DNA of 64,000 nt from Sanguibacter hominis ATCC BAA-789 (GTDB taxonomy: Bacteria > Actinomycetota > Actinomycetes > Actinomycetales > Cellulomonadaceae), in assembly GCF_012396185.1 (NCBI RefSeq), contig NZ_JAAXOW010000002.1:310001-374000 (forward strand), in the 5' to 3' direction. A program made the position numbers and the translations under genes. How positions within the stretch are numbered: the first letter of the stretch is position 1; each line of letters opens with the position of its first letter. The notes beneath the pieces were generated by a model. The model had not been told where the DNA came from. It saw only the letters and a list, made by a program, of their open reading frames with translations, and made no database searches. Below are positions 36,769 to 45,758 of this stretch, one piece after another.

Positions 36769-38649
36769 ATGGGGCTTCTCGAGCAGATCACGGGACCGGC
36801 GCGCCTGCGCACGCTGACGATCGCGCAGACGGAGCAGCTTGCCGCCGAGATCCGCGAGTTCCTGGTGCAGGCGGTCTCACGGACCGGAGGCCACCTCGGC
36901 CCGAACCTCGGCGTCGTGGAGCTGACGATCGCGATGCACCGCGTCTTCAGCTCGCCGACGGACACGTTCGTGTTCGACACGGGCCACCAGTCCTACGTGC
37001 ACAAGCTCCTGACGGGGCGCCAGGACTTCTCGAGGCTGCGCCGCCACGACGGCCTGTCGGGATATCCGAGCCGTGCCGAGTCTGAGCACGACGTCGTCGA
37101 GAACTCGCACGCGTCGACCGCCCTGTCGTGGGCGGACGGGATCGCCAAGGCCAACGCGCTCAAGGGTTCGCTGGACCGGCACGTCGTCGCGGTGATCGGC
37201 GACGGCGCGCTCACGGGCGGCATGGCCTGGGAAGCCATCAACAACATCGCCGGTTCGACGGACGAGCGCCTCGTGATCGTCGTGAACGACAACGGCAGGT
37301 CCTATGCGCCGACGATCGGCGGCCTCGCGCACCACCTCGACACGCTGCGCACGACGCGCGGGTACGAGCAAGTGCTCAGCTGGGGCAAGCGCACGCTCAA
37401 GCGGTCGGGCCTGCCGGGTCGCGTCACGTACGACGCGCTGCACGGCTTGAAGAAGGGCATCAAGGACGTCGTCGCGCCGCAGGGCATGTTCGAGGACCTG
37501 GGGCTGAAGTACATCGGCCCGGTCGACGGCCACGACGTCGCCGCGCTCGAGCGCTCCCTGAGCGCCGCGCGCGCGTTCGGTGGTCCTGTGCTCGTGCACG
37601 TGATGACGGAGAAGGGGCGCGGATACTCGCCCGCGGAGCAGGACGTCGCCGACCGGTTCCACGCCGTCGGGCAGATCCACCCGGAGACGGGACTGCCGGT
37701 CGCTCCGTCGCGCTTCGGATGGACGTCGGTGTTCGCCGACGAGATCGTCGCGATCGGCCGACGGCGGCCTGACGTCGTCGCGATCACGGCCGCGATGCTC
37801 AACCCGGTCGGGCTGGCGCCGTTCCAGGCGGAGTTCCCGCACCGCACGTTCGACGTCGGCATCGCTGAGCAGCACGCGGTCACGTCCGCGGCCGGGATGG
37901 CTTTCGCGGGCATGCACCCGGTCGTCGCGGTGTATGCGACGTTCCTCAACCGTGCGTTCGACCAGGTGCTCATGGACGTCGCCCTGCACCGTGCCGGGGT
38001 CACGTTCGTCCTCGACCGCGCGGGCATCACGGGAGACGACGGCGCGAGCCACAACGGCGTGTGGGACCTGGCGATGCTGCGTATCGTGCCGGGGCTGCGC
38101 CTCGCGGCGCCGCGCGACGAGTCGACGTTGCGCGCGGCACTGCGCGCGGCGGTGGACGTCGACGACGCCCCGACGGTCGTGCGCTACCCGAAGGGCTCTG
38201 TCGGCCCGGACCTGGTCGCTGTCGACGAGCTCGACGGCGTGGACGTCCTCGCGCGGCACGAGCCGGGCGACGGCGAGGAGCGCCGCGTGCTCGTCGTGGG
38301 GATCGGCTCGATGGCGCAGACCGCGCTCGGGCTGGGGGAGAAGCTCGCGGCGCTCGGCCTCGGGTGCACGGTCGTCTCGCCGACGTGGGTGCTGCCGGTT
38401 CCCAGCGCCCTCGTGAAGTCGGCGGGGGAGCACGACCTGGTCGTCACGATCGAGGACGGGCTCGCGGACGGGGGCGTCGGCGCGCTCGTGCGTGAACGTG
38501 CCGCCGAGGCGGGGGTGCGCACTCCTGTGCACACGGTCGGGCTGCCCACCGCGTTCCTTCCGCACGCGAGCCGCGAGCAGGTCGCGGAGGGCAACAGGCT
38601 CACCGTGCCCGACATCACGGCGGACGTGCTGCGGCTCCTGGGGGGATGA
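36769..38649 (+). CDS. dxs: 1-deoxy-D-xylulose-5-phosphate synthase
   Basis: 626 residues. It condenses pyruvate and glyceraldehyde-3-phosphate in the first step of the MEP isoprenoid pathway. The thiamine-diphosphate motif is [16 protein letters not shown]; the N-terminal [14 protein letters not shown] and the transketolase-like [15 protein letters not shown] are intact. ATG with CTGGAGGA Shine-Dalgarno. It is followed by the pfl operon after 175 bases, so the two are separate transcription units. Confidence 0.97.
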   Translation: MGLLEQITGPARLRTLTIAQTEQLAAEIREFLVQAVSRTGGHLGPNLGVVELTIAMHRVFSSPTDTFVFDTGHQSYVHKLLTGRQDFSRLRRHDGLSGYPSRAESEHDVVENSHASTALSWADGIAKANALKGSLDRHVVAVIGDGALTGGMAWEAINNIAGSTDERLVIVVNDNGRSYAPTIGGLAHHLDTLRTTRGYEQVLSWGKRTLKRSGLPGRVTYDALHGLKKGIKDVVAPQGMFEDLGLKYIGPVDGHDVAALERSLSAARAFGGPVLVHVMTEKGRGYSPAEQDVADRFHAVGQIHPETGLPVAPSRFGWTSVFADEIVAIGRRRPDVVAITAAMLNPVGLAPFQAEFPHRTFDVGIAEQHAVTSAAGMAFAGMHPVVAVYATFLNRAFDQVLMDVALHRAGVTFVLDRAGITGDDGASHNGVWDLAMLRIVPGLRLAAPRDESTLRAALRAAVDVDDAPTVVRYPKGSVGPDLVAVDELDGVDVLARHEPGDGEERRVLVVGIGSMAQTALGLGEKLAALGLGCTVVSPTWVLPVPSALVKSAGEHDLVVTIEDGLADGGVGALVRERAAEAGVRTPVHTVGLPTAFLPHASREQVAEGNRLTVPDITADVLRLLGG

Positions 38650-38824
38650 CCCAGGCGCGCACCCCGTGACCTGTGGGAGCCTTGTCGCCTGAGGGTTCTT
38701 CGACCTGTGACGCACGACTCAACAAATCGGGCATCGCAGAGCCATAGGTCCCAAGTCGTCCCACCAATTTCTCCCTACGGTGGAACCACGATCAGAACGA
38801 TGATCCATCCACGAGGAGACGGCG

Positions 38825-40933
38825 ATGACGACGACCGCAGACGGAACCACGGGTACCCCCGAGACCGTCACCATTGATGCTTGGCGCAACTTCGACAAGG
38901 GTCCCTGGACCGAGACCGTCGACGTGCGCGACTTCATCCTGCGCAACTACACCCCCTACGAGGGAGACGCGTCCTTCCTCGCCGGCCCGACGACGAAGAC
39001 GCTGGCCGTCTGGGACACCCTGGAGAAGGACTACCTCTCCGTCGAGCGCGCGAAGCGCGTCTTCGACGTCGACACGCACACCCCCGCCGACGTCGACGCC
39101 TTCCCCGCCGGCTACATCTGCGCCGAGGACGACGTCGTCGTCGGCCTGCAGACCGACACCCCGCTCAAGCGCGCGATGATGCCCAACGGCGGGTGGCGCA
39201 TGGTCGAGACCGCGATCCGCGAGGCCGGCCTCGAGCCCGACCCGCAGGTCAAGGAGATCTTCACCAAGTACCGCAAGACGCACAACGAGGGCGTCTTCGA
39301 CATCTACACGCCGCGCATCCGCGCCGCACGCTCGTCGCACATCATCACGGGCCTGCCCGACGCCTACGGCCGCGGCCGCATCATCGGTGACTACCGCCGC
39401 GTCGCCCTCTACGGGGTCGACTTCCTCATCGCCGAGAAGGCGAAGGACAAGGACAAGGTTGCGGACCAGCCGTTCAGCGAGCACTGGGCCCGCTATCGCG
39501 AGGAGCACTCGGAGCAGATTCGCGCGCTCAAGAAGCTCAAGAACCTCGGCGAGCAGTACGGCTTCGACCTGGGCCGCCCTGCCGCGAACTCGAAGGAAGC
39601 CGTCCAGTGGACGTACTTCGGCTACCTCGCGTCCGTGAAGTCGCAGGACGGCGCCGCGATGTCGTTCGGGCGCCTCTCCGCCTTCTTCGACGCGTACTTC
39701 GAGCGTGACCTCGCCGAGGGCACGATCACGGAGCAGGACGCCCAGGAGATGATCGACGCTCTCGTCATCAAGCTCCGCATCGTGCGCTTCCTGCGGACCA
39801 TCGACTACGACCAGATCTTCTCGGGCGACCCGTACTGGGCCACCTGGTCCGACGGCGGCATCGCCGAGGACGGTCGCACCCTCGTCACGAAGACCTCGTT
39901 CCGCCTGCTGCAGACCCTGCGCAACCTGGGCGCTGCCCCGGAGCCGAACATCACGATCTTCTGGGACGAGGAGCTGCCGGAGGGCTACAAGGAGTTCTGC
40001 GCCGCGATCTCGATCGAGACGAGCTCGATCCAGTACGAGTCCGACGAGCAGATCCGTGAGCGCTGGGGCGACGACGCGGCCATCGCGTGCTGCGTCTCCC
40101 CGATGAAGGTCGGCAAGCAGATGCAGTTCTTCGGGGCGCGCGTCAACGCCGCGAAGTCGCTGCTGTACGCGATCAACGGCGGACGTGACGAGGTCAGCGG
40201 CAAGCAGATCGTCACCGGCTACGAGCCGGTCAAGGGTGACGGGCCGCTCGACTTCGACGAGGTCTGGTCCAAGTACGAGGACATGCTCGACTGGGTCGTC
40301 GGCACCTACGTCGAGGCGCTCAACATCATCCACTACAGCCACGACAAGTACGCCTACGAGGCGATGGAGATGGCGCTGCACGACAGCGACATCATCCGCA
40401 CCATGGGCTGCGGCATCGCCGGCCTGTCGATCGTCGCGGACTCGCTCTCGGCCATCAAGTACGCCACGGTCACCCCGGTGCGTGACGAGACCGGTCTGGT
40501 CGTCGACTACGTCACCGAGGGCGACTTCCCGAAGTACGGCAACGACGACGACCGCGCTGACGACATCGCGGCGACGATCGTGCACACGGTCATGTCGAAG
40601 ATCAAGGCGATCCCGATGTACCGCGACGCGATCCCGACGCAGTCGGTCCTGACGATCACGTCGAACGTCGTCTACGGCAAGGCGACCGGCTCGTTCCCCT
40701 CGGGCCACGAGAAGGGCACCCCGTTCGCCCCGGGTGCCAACCCGGAGAACGGCGCGGACACGCACGGCATGGTGGCCTCGATGCTCTCGGTCGGCAAGCT
40801 CGACTACAACGACGCGCTCGACGGCATCTCGCTGACGAACACGATCACCCCCTCGGGCCTCGGCCGCACGAAGGACGAGCAGGTCGCCAACCTGGTCGGC
40901 ATCCTCGACGCGGGCTTCATCCCGCAGGACTGA
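38825..40933 (+). CDS. pflB: Pyruvate formate-lyase body, lacking the glycyl-radical domain
   Basis: 702 residues, about 60 fewer than the family. The N-terminal part (ETVDVRDFILRNYTPYEGD) and the barrel are complete, and the active-site pair Cys422-Cys423 (IACCVSPM) is present, as are SSHIITGLPDAYGRGRIIGDYRR and GRTKDEQVANLVGILDAGF. The protein then stops at FIPQD, exactly where E. coli PflB enters the C-terminal domain carrying the radical glycine. The missing part is encoded by the next gene. GAGGAG precedes the ATG. The enzyme converts pyruvate and CoA to formate and acetyl-CoA under anoxia. The upstream 175 bases show no certain Rex- or FNR-like site. Confidence 0.95.
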   Translation: MTTTADGTTGTPETVTIDAWRNFDKGPWTETVDVRDFILRNYTPYEGDASFLAGPTTKTLAVWDTLEKDYLSVERAKRVFDVDTHTPADVDAFPAGYICAEDDVVVGLQTDTPLKRAMMPNGGWRMVETAIREAGLEPDPQVKEIFTKYRKTHNEGVFDIYTPRIRAARSSHIITGLPDAYGRGRIIGDYRRVALYGVDFLIAEKAKDKDKVADQPFSEHWARYREEHSEQIRALKKLKNLGEQYGFDLGRPAANSKEAVQWTYFGYLASVKSQDGAAMSFGRLSAFFDAYFERDLAEGTITEQDAQEMIDALVIKLRIVRFLRTIDYDQIFSGDPYWATWSDGGIAEDGRTLVTKTSFRLLQTLRNLGAAPEPNITIFWDEELPEGYKEFCAAISIETSSIQYESDEQIRERWGDDAAIACCVSPMKVGKQMQFFGARVNAAKSLLYAINGGRDEVSGKQIVTGYEPVKGDGPLDFDEVWSKYEDMLDWVVGTYVEALNIIHYSHDKYAYEAMEMALHDSDIIRTMGCGIAGLSIVADSLSAIKYATVTPVRDETGLVVDYVTEGDFPKYGNDDDRADDIAATIVHTVMSKIKAIPMYRDAIPTQSVLTITSNVVYGKATGSFPSGHEKGTPFAPGANPENGADTHGMVASMLSVGKLDYNDALDGISLTNTITPSGLGRTKDEQVANLVGILDAGFIPQD

Positions 40934-40974
40934 CCCGACCGACACATTCGTAGGACCGACGGAAGGAAACGACG

Positions 40975-41223
40975 ATGGGCAAGAAGTTCGACGAGCGCCT
41001 CGCCGACATGAAGGCGGCGCGGGACTGCAACGGCGGGGTCAAGGGCCTGTACCACGCCAACATCAACGTCCTGAACAAGGACACCCTCGAGGACGCCATG
41101 GAGCACCCCGAGAAGTACCCGCAGCTCACGGTCCGTGTCTCCGGATACGCTGTGAACTTCGTCAAGCTGACGCGTGAGCAGCAGCTCGACGTCCTCTCGC
41201 GGACGTTCCACCAGAGCGCCTGA
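40975..41223 (+). CDS. grcA: Autonomous glycyl-radical subunit (GrcA/YfiD-like)
   Basis: 82 residues. After a short charged leader, it matches the C-terminus of Pfl[21 protein letters not shown], then [14 protein letters not shown] with radical Gly57, then [16 protein letters not shown]. It has its own ATG with a GGAAGGA Shine-Dalgarno, 41 bases after the pflB stop and in another frame; an in-frame TAG at 40951 lies upstream. It is therefore a real separate gene, not a frameshift. In E. coli the stand-alone YfiD repairs oxygen-damaged full-length PflB; here it probably supplies the radical obligatorily, because the neighbouring PflB has none. Confidence 0.93.
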   Translation: MGKKFDERLADMKAARDCNGGVKGLYHANINVLNKDTLEDAMEHPEKYPQLTVRVSGYAVNFVKLTREQQLDVLSRTFHQSA

Positions 41224-41270
41224 GCCGTACCGCTGCCCCGCCCCGACCGAACAGAACGGAGATCAACGAG

Positions 41271-42152
41271 ATGACCATCAGTCTTCCCGCCCCCGTGGTC
41301 GGCGGCGGGGCGAGCGGTGACCAGGGCTTCGACGCACCTGCGGGCCGCGCCGTCGGCGCCGGCACGGCGGCCCTCGAGCTGTCCGACGCCGACCGCACCG
41401 AGCGCTTCGCGCAGATGCGTTCCGGGCTCCTCGGCTCGGTGCACTCCTGGGAGCTCGTCACCGCGGTCGACGGCCCTGGGACGCGCATGACCGTGTTCTT
41501 GTCCGGGTGCCCGCTGCGGTGCCTGTACTGCCACAACCCCGACACGATGCAGATGCGCTCGGGAGACCCGGTCGAGGCGACCGAGCTGCTGCGGCGCATC
41601 CGCCGCTACCGCTCGGTGTTCCGCGCGACCGGCGGAGGGCTCACCCTCTCGGGTGGGGAGGTGCTCATGCAGCCTGCGTTCGCGGCGACGATCCTCGCCG
41701 GGGCGAAGGAGATGGGCATCCACACGGCGATCGACACGTCGGGCTTCCTCGGCGCGGCGTGCACGGACGAGATGCTCGACAACATCGACCTGGTGCTGCT
41801 CGACGTGAAGTCGGGCGACCCGGAGACGTACAAGAAGGTCACGGGTCGCGCGTTGCAGCCGACGCTGGACTTCGGCCGACGGCTCGCGGACAAGGGTGTC
41901 GAGGTGTGGCTGCGGTTCGTGCTCGTGCCCGGCCTCACCGACGACCCGGAGAACGTCGAGAAGGTCGCGGAGTATGCGGCGACGTTGCCGAACGTGTCGC
42001 GTGTCGAGGTGCTGCCCTTCCACCAGATGGGGAAGGACAAGTGGGACTCGCTCGGTCTCGACTATCAGCTCGGCGACACGAAGCCGCCGTCGAACGACGA
42101 GGTCGAAGCGGTCCGGGCTCGCTTCCGCAAGCGTGGGCTCACGGTCTACTGA
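41271..42152 (+). CDS. pflA: Pyruvate formate-lyase activating enzyme
   Basis: 293 residues of a radical-SAM protein. The cluster ligands are Cys80, Cys84 and Cys87 (CPLRCLYC), followed by GGGLTLSGGEVLMQP and the PflA-like DTSGF. It generates the glycyl radical from SAM and should act on the small subunit encoded just upstream. Compared with the usual 246 residues it has about 48 extra N-terminal residues (alanine/glycine-rich). An internal ATG at 41415 would give the standard length, but the ATG at 41271 has the better Shine-Dalgarno (ACGGAG). Confidence 0.95.
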   Translation: MTISLPAPVVGGGASGDQGFDAPAGRAVGAGTAALELSDADRTERFAQMRSGLLGSVHSWELVTAVDGPGTRMTVFLSGCPLRCLYCHNPDTMQMRSGDPVEATELLRRIRRYRSVFRATGGGLTLSGGEVLMQPAFAATILAGAKEMGIHTAIDTSGFLGAACTDEMLDNIDLVLLDVKSGDPETYKKVTGRALQPTLDFGRRLADKGVEVWLRFVLVPGLTDDPENVEKVAEYAATLPNVSRVEVLPFHQMGKDKWDSLGLDYQLGDTKPPSNDEVEAVRARFRKRGLTVY

Positions 42153-42174
42153 CCCGTACGCCTCATGACGACAC

Positions 42175-42210
42175 GACGAAGGTCCGCGACACCTGTCGCG
42201 GACCTTCGTC
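42175..42210 (+). terminator. Terminator of the pfl operon
   Basis: GACGAAGGTCCGCGACA, two unpaired bases, TGTCGCGGACCTTCGTC: a 17-bp perfect stem 22 nt after pflA. It also lies beyond the 3' end of the convergent DUF1416 gene. Confidence 0.85.
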
Positions 42211-42263
42211 GTTCCCTGTGTGCCCGCTCGTCGTCCCCTGACGATGGAGCGGCCCGCCGCCCG

Positions 42264-42554
42264 TCAGACGGTGAGCGTCACGCTCGTGCGGCCGACCGCG
42301 GCCTCGACGTGCTGTGACGTGGAGCCCGTGCGGGTCAGCACCCGCAGCTCCCAGCGCGCCGGGCGCGCGTAGAAGACGAACTCGCCCCCCGGGCCCGTGA
42401 CGACCTCGGCTGTGAACTCACCGTCGGCGTCGTGCAGACGGACGTACGCCCCCGGGACCGGCTCGCCCTCGCGGGCGACGACGCCGTCGACGACCGTGGC
42501 GCCCGGCGCGACGACGACGTCGCCGCCCTGGGCGGGTGCACCGCACGTGCTCAT
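42264..42554 (-). CDS. DUF1416 protein, sulfurtransferase partner
   Basis: 96 residues opening with STCGAPAQGGDVV. A beta-rich, transthyretin-like region follows (GATVVDGVVAREGEPVPGAYVRLHD, then FTAEVVTGPGGEFVFYARP). Members of this family (SseC in mycobacteria) are consistently paired with a rhodanese, as here. Probable accessory of sulfur transfer; mechanism unknown. Strong AGGAGGAG Shine-Dalgarno, 28 bases after the sulfurtransferase stop. Confidence 0.88.
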   Translation of the reverse strand: MSTCGAPAQGGDVVVAPGATVVDGVVAREGEPVPGAYVRLHDADGEFTAEVVTGPGGEFVFYARPARWELRVLTRTGSTSQHVEAAVGRTSVTLTV

Positions 42555-42582
42555 GACTCCTCCTGGAGGTGGGTGAGGGCGG

Positions 42583-43422
42583 TCAGACCGCCGCGGGGAC
42601 CTCGATCGGGACGCCGACGAGCGAGCCGTACTCGACCCACGAACCGTCGTAGTTCTTGACGTCCTTCTGCCCGAGGAGCTGGGAGAGGACGAACCACGTG
42701 TGGCTCGAGCGCTCGCCGATGCGGCAGTACGCGATCGTCGGGCGGTCGGTGTCGAGGCCGGCCGCGCCGTAGAGGGCGGCGAGCTCCTCGTCGCTGCGGA
42801 AGGTGCCGTCGTCGTTCGCGGCCTTGGACCACGGGATGTTGATCGCCCCGGGGACGTGACCGCCACGCTGCGAGTGCTCCTGCGGCAGGTGTGCCGGCCC
42901 GAGGATCTTGCCGGCGAACTCCTCGGGCGAGCGGACGTCGACGAGGTTCTTCGTGCCGATCGACGCGACGACCTCGTCGCGGAAGGCGCGCAGGCTCTGG
43001 TCCTGCTCGGTCGCGGTGTACGTCGTGGCGGGCCGGGTGACGGTGGCGCTGCTGAGCGGGCGGCCGTCGAGCTCCCACTTCTTGCGGCCGCCGTCGATCA
43101 GCCGCACGTCCTGGTGGCCGTAGAGCTTGAAGTACCAGAACGCGTAGGCCGCGAACCAGTTGTTGTTTCCGCCGTAGAGGACGACCGTGTCGTCGTTGGC
43201 GATGCCCTTCGCGGACAGGAGCGCCTCGAACTGCTCCTTGTTGACGAAGTCCCGGCGGACCGGGTCCTGGAGGTCGAGCTTCCAGTCGAGCTTGACGGCA
43301 CCGTCGATGTGGGCGGCGTCGTAGGCGGTGGTGTCCTCGTCGACCTCGACGAAGACGAGTCCGGGGGTGGCGAGGTTGGCCTCGGCCCACTCGGTCGTGA
43401 CGAGTACGTCGTTGCGTGCCAT
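42583..43422 (-). CDS. Thiosulfate sulfurtransferase (two-domain rhodanese)
   Basis: 279 residues. Two rhodanese domains: the first (about 5-130) is inactive; the second has the catalytic loop AYCRIGERSSHTWF with the persulfide-forming Cys near residue 235. This loop matches mycobacterial CysA2/SseA-type enzymes. It likely moves sulfane sulfur from thiosulfate to cyanide or thiols. ATG with GCAGGAGGA Shine-Dalgarno; operon with the DUF1416 gene. Confidence 0.92.
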   Translation of the reverse strand: MARNDVLVTTEWAEANLATPGLVFVEVDEDTTAYDAAHIDGAVKLDWKLDLQDPVRRDFVNKEQFEALLSAKGIANDDTVVLYGGNNNWFAAYAFWYFKLYGHQDVRLIDGGRKKWELDGRPLSSATVTRPATTYTATEQDQSLRAFRDEVVASIGTKNLVDVRSPEEFAGKILGPAHLPQEHSQRGGHVPGAINIPWSKAANDDGTFRSDEELAALYGAAGLDTDRPTIAYCRIGERSSHTWFVLSQLLGQKDVKNYDGSWVEYGSLVGVPIEVPAAV

Positions 43423-43549
43423 GGGTCCTCCTGCGGTGGCTGCTGCTGGTGGCGCGAACGTAACCGAGGGGTGGCACGAGACATCGGCATCGCGGCAGAA
43501 TCTCGCATGATGGACCGGCGTCTCAGCCGGGCGCGGACAAAGTCGCGCG

Positions 43550-43595
43550 AAGGGCCCCGCGCCGGGCTGCCTGAGCAGCCCGGCGCGGGGCCCTT
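43550..43595 (-). terminator. Terminator of the fad operon
   Basis: A perfect 21-bp stem (AAGGGCCCCGCGCCGGGCTGC and its complement) around a CTGA loop, 15 nt beyond the stop of the fadB-type gene. No T-run is needed with a stem this stable. Confidence 0.85.
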
Positions 43596-43610
43596 GTCCG
43601 TGCGCCCAGG

Positions 43611-45749
43611 TCAGCGCAGCGCGCCCTCCGGGACGTTCGCCACGCCGTCGGGCAGGAGCCTGCGGCCGAGAACCTTCTCGCTGTACCCGTTCCGGTCGAG
43701 GTACGGCGCGATGCCGCCCGACGCGAACGGCCAACCGGCGCCGAGGATCATGCACAGGTCGATCTGCGAGACGCCCGCGACGACCTCCTCGTCGAGCATG
43801 TGGCCGATCTCCACGGTGAGTGCGGTGAGCACCTGGTCGAGCACGCCCGCCTCGTCGAGAGCGCCCGGCCCGCCAGCACGACCGAAGACCTCCTGGATCG
43901 TCGGGTCCACGTCCGCGGGCACGCCCTTGGCGACCGGAGGCCGCACGACCTTGATCCCCTCGGCGACGATCCGCTCGAGACCCTCGGAGCGAGCGAACCG
44001 GTCGCCGAGCTCGTCGCGCAGCGAGGTGAGGACGTGCAGGCCGACCGCAGGCCCGACGAGGTCGAACAGCGCGAACGGCCCCATCGGCAGGCCGAGCGGG
44101 CGCAACGCCCGGTCGGCGACATCGACCGGCGTACCCGACTCGACCGCGCGCACGATCTCCCCGAGCAGGAGCACGAGCAGACGGTTGACCACGAAGCCGG
44201 GCCGGTCGGCGACGCCCACGGCCGTCTTGCGGAGCTTCTTCGCGACCGCGAACGCGGTCGCGGTCGCCTCGATCGACGTCCGCTCGGCGTGGATCACCTC
44301 GACGAGCGGCATCTGCGCGACCGGGTTGAAGAAGTGCAGGCCGACGACGCGCTCCGGGTGCTTCAGGTCCGCCGCCATGCGCGTGACCGAGAGCGCCGAC
44401 GTGTTCGTCGCGAGCACGGTCGTGGGGGAGACGATCGTCTCGAGCTCCGCGAACACGCGCTTCTTCAGGTCAAGGATCTCGGTGACGGCCTCGATCACGA
44501 AGTCGCACCCGGCCATCTCGTCCAGGTCGGTCGTCCCGTGCACGTCAGCGCGGATACGGTCCGCCGTGGTCGCCGGCATGCGGCCTGTCGAGACGAGCTT
44601 GTCGAGCGACCCGTGGACGTGAGCGAGGCCCTGGGCGACACGCTCGTCGTCGAGGTCACGCATGATCACCGGGACAGACAGCCGCTGCGCGAACAGCAGC
44701 GCGAGCTGCGCCGCCATGAGGCCCGCACCCACGATGCCGACCCGCGTCACCGGCTGTGCGAGCTTCGGGTCCGGCGCGCCCTCAGGACGTTTCGCCTTGT
44801 TGATCGTGTTGAACGCGTAGATGCTCGCGCGCAGCTCGTCGGTCATGATCAGGTCCGCGAGGGCGTCGTCCTCGGCCGCGAACGCCGTGTCGCGGTCGGC
44901 GTCAGGGCCGAGCGCGAGCAGGTCGAGCGCGCGCCCGGGGGCGGGCCTGGACCCGTGCACGACGGCGTCGACACGGCTGCGCGCCGTGTCGACGACCGCC
45001 TGCCAGGTCGCGGCGTCAGCGGGTGCCGGACGCTCGACCGTCGTCTCGCCCGCGACGACGCGCCCTGCCCACTCGAGCGACTGCTCGAGGAAGTCTGCGG
45101 CGTCGAACAGCGCGTCCGCGAGCCCGATCTCGGCAGCCTCCGCCGCCTTGAACGGCTTGTTCGCCGCCGGCCGGGTGAGGATGACGTCGATTGCCCGCTC
45201 GATGCCCACGAGCCGCGGCACGATGTACGCGCCACCCCAACCGGGGATGAGTCCCAGCCCGGTCTCGGGGAGCGCGAGCGCGGGGACGTCCGACGCGACC
45301 GTGCGGTAGTCGCAGTTGAGCGCGACCTCGAGGCCGCCCCCGAGGGCGAGCCCGTTGATGAACGCGAACGTCGGTACGCCCATCTCGCCGAGCAGGCGGA
45401 ACGCGTCGTGCCCGGCGCGCCCCAGAGCGTGCGCGGCTGCGCGGTCGTCGACGCGAACGGCCGCGTTGAGGTCCGCGCCGGCCGCGAGGAAGTACGGCTT
45501 GCCGGTCACGCCGACGGCGGCGATCTCGCCGGCCGCGGCGCGTGCCTGCTGCGTCTCGAGCACGGCGCGCAGCTCGGCGAGGCCCTGCGGCCCGAGCGTC
45601 GTCGGCTTGGTGTGGTCGAGACCGTTGTCGAGCGTCACGAGCGCCATGACCCCGGCGCCGCCGGGAAGACGGACGTCGCGGACGAGGCTGTGCGTCACGC
45701 GCTCGCCCCTGGTCGAGGTCTCGCTGGGTGCGGTGGTGGTGTCGGTCAT
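43611..45749 (-). CDS. fadB: Bifunctional enoyl-CoA hydratase / 3-hydroxyacyl-CoA dehydrogenase
   Basis: 712 residues. The hydratase half (about 1-300) has both catalytic glutamates, in GGGLEVALNCDYR and LPETGLGLIPGWGG. The dehydrogenase half has the NAD-binding RVGIVGAGLMAAQL near residue 340 and the catalytic His in VGLHFFNPVAQMP. It carries out steps 2 and 3 of fatty-acid beta-oxidation and should pair with the thiolase encoded just upstream, forming the alpha subunit of a trifunctional complex. GAGGACC precedes the ATG. Confidence 0.93.
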   Translation of the reverse strand: MTDTTTAPSETSTRGERVTHSLVRDVRLPGGAGVMALVTLDNGLDHTKPTTLGPQGLAELRAVLETQQARAAAGEIAAVGVTGKPYFLAAGADLNAAVRVDDRAAAHALGRAGHDAFRLLGEMGVPTFAFINGLALGGGLEVALNCDYRTVASDVPALALPETGLGLIPGWGGAYIVPRLVGIERAIDVILTRPAANKPFKAAEAAEIGLADALFDAADFLEQSLEWAGRVVAGETTVERPAPADAATWQAVVDTARSRVDAVVHGSRPAPGRALDLLALGPDADRDTAFAAEDDALADLIMTDELRASIYAFNTINKAKRPEGAPDPKLAQPVTRVGIVGAGLMAAQLALLFAQRLSVPVIMRDLDDERVAQGLAHVHGSLDKLVSTGRMPATTADRIRADVHGTTDLDEMAGCDFVIEAVTEILDLKKRVFAELETIVSPTTVLATNTSALSVTRMAADLKHPERVVGLHFFNPVAQMPLVEVIHAERTSIEATATAFAVAKKLRKTAVGVADRPGFVVNRLLVLLLGEIVRAVESGTPVDVADRALRPLGLPMGPFALFDLVGPAVGLHVLTSLRDELGDRFARSEGLERIVAEGIKVVRPPVAKGVPADVDPTIQEVFGRAGGPGALDEAGVLDQVLTALTVEIGHMLDEEVVAGVSQIDLCMILGAGWPFASGGIAPYLDRNGYSEKVLGRRLLPDGVANVPEGALR

Positions 45750-45758
45750 GACCGGTCC

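Noticed and set aside
38650..38824. Rex- or CRP/FNR-type site upstream of pflB (TGTGA-N8-TCA near 38706)
   Set aside because: Half-site spacing is wrong (8 instead of 6) and the right half is incomplete.
40934..40974. Frameshift or sequencing error as explanation for the split pyruvate formate-lyase
   Set aside because: pflB ends in its own TGA, the small gene is in another frame with its own Shine-Dalgarno, and a TAG lies upstream in that frame; a single error cannot fuse them.
42264..42866. 200-codon frame running upstream of the DUF1416 gene
   Set aside because: The upstream half is the antisense-frame shadow of the sulfurtransferase; the DUF1416 protein starts at the ATG at 42554 with a strong Shine-Dalgarno.
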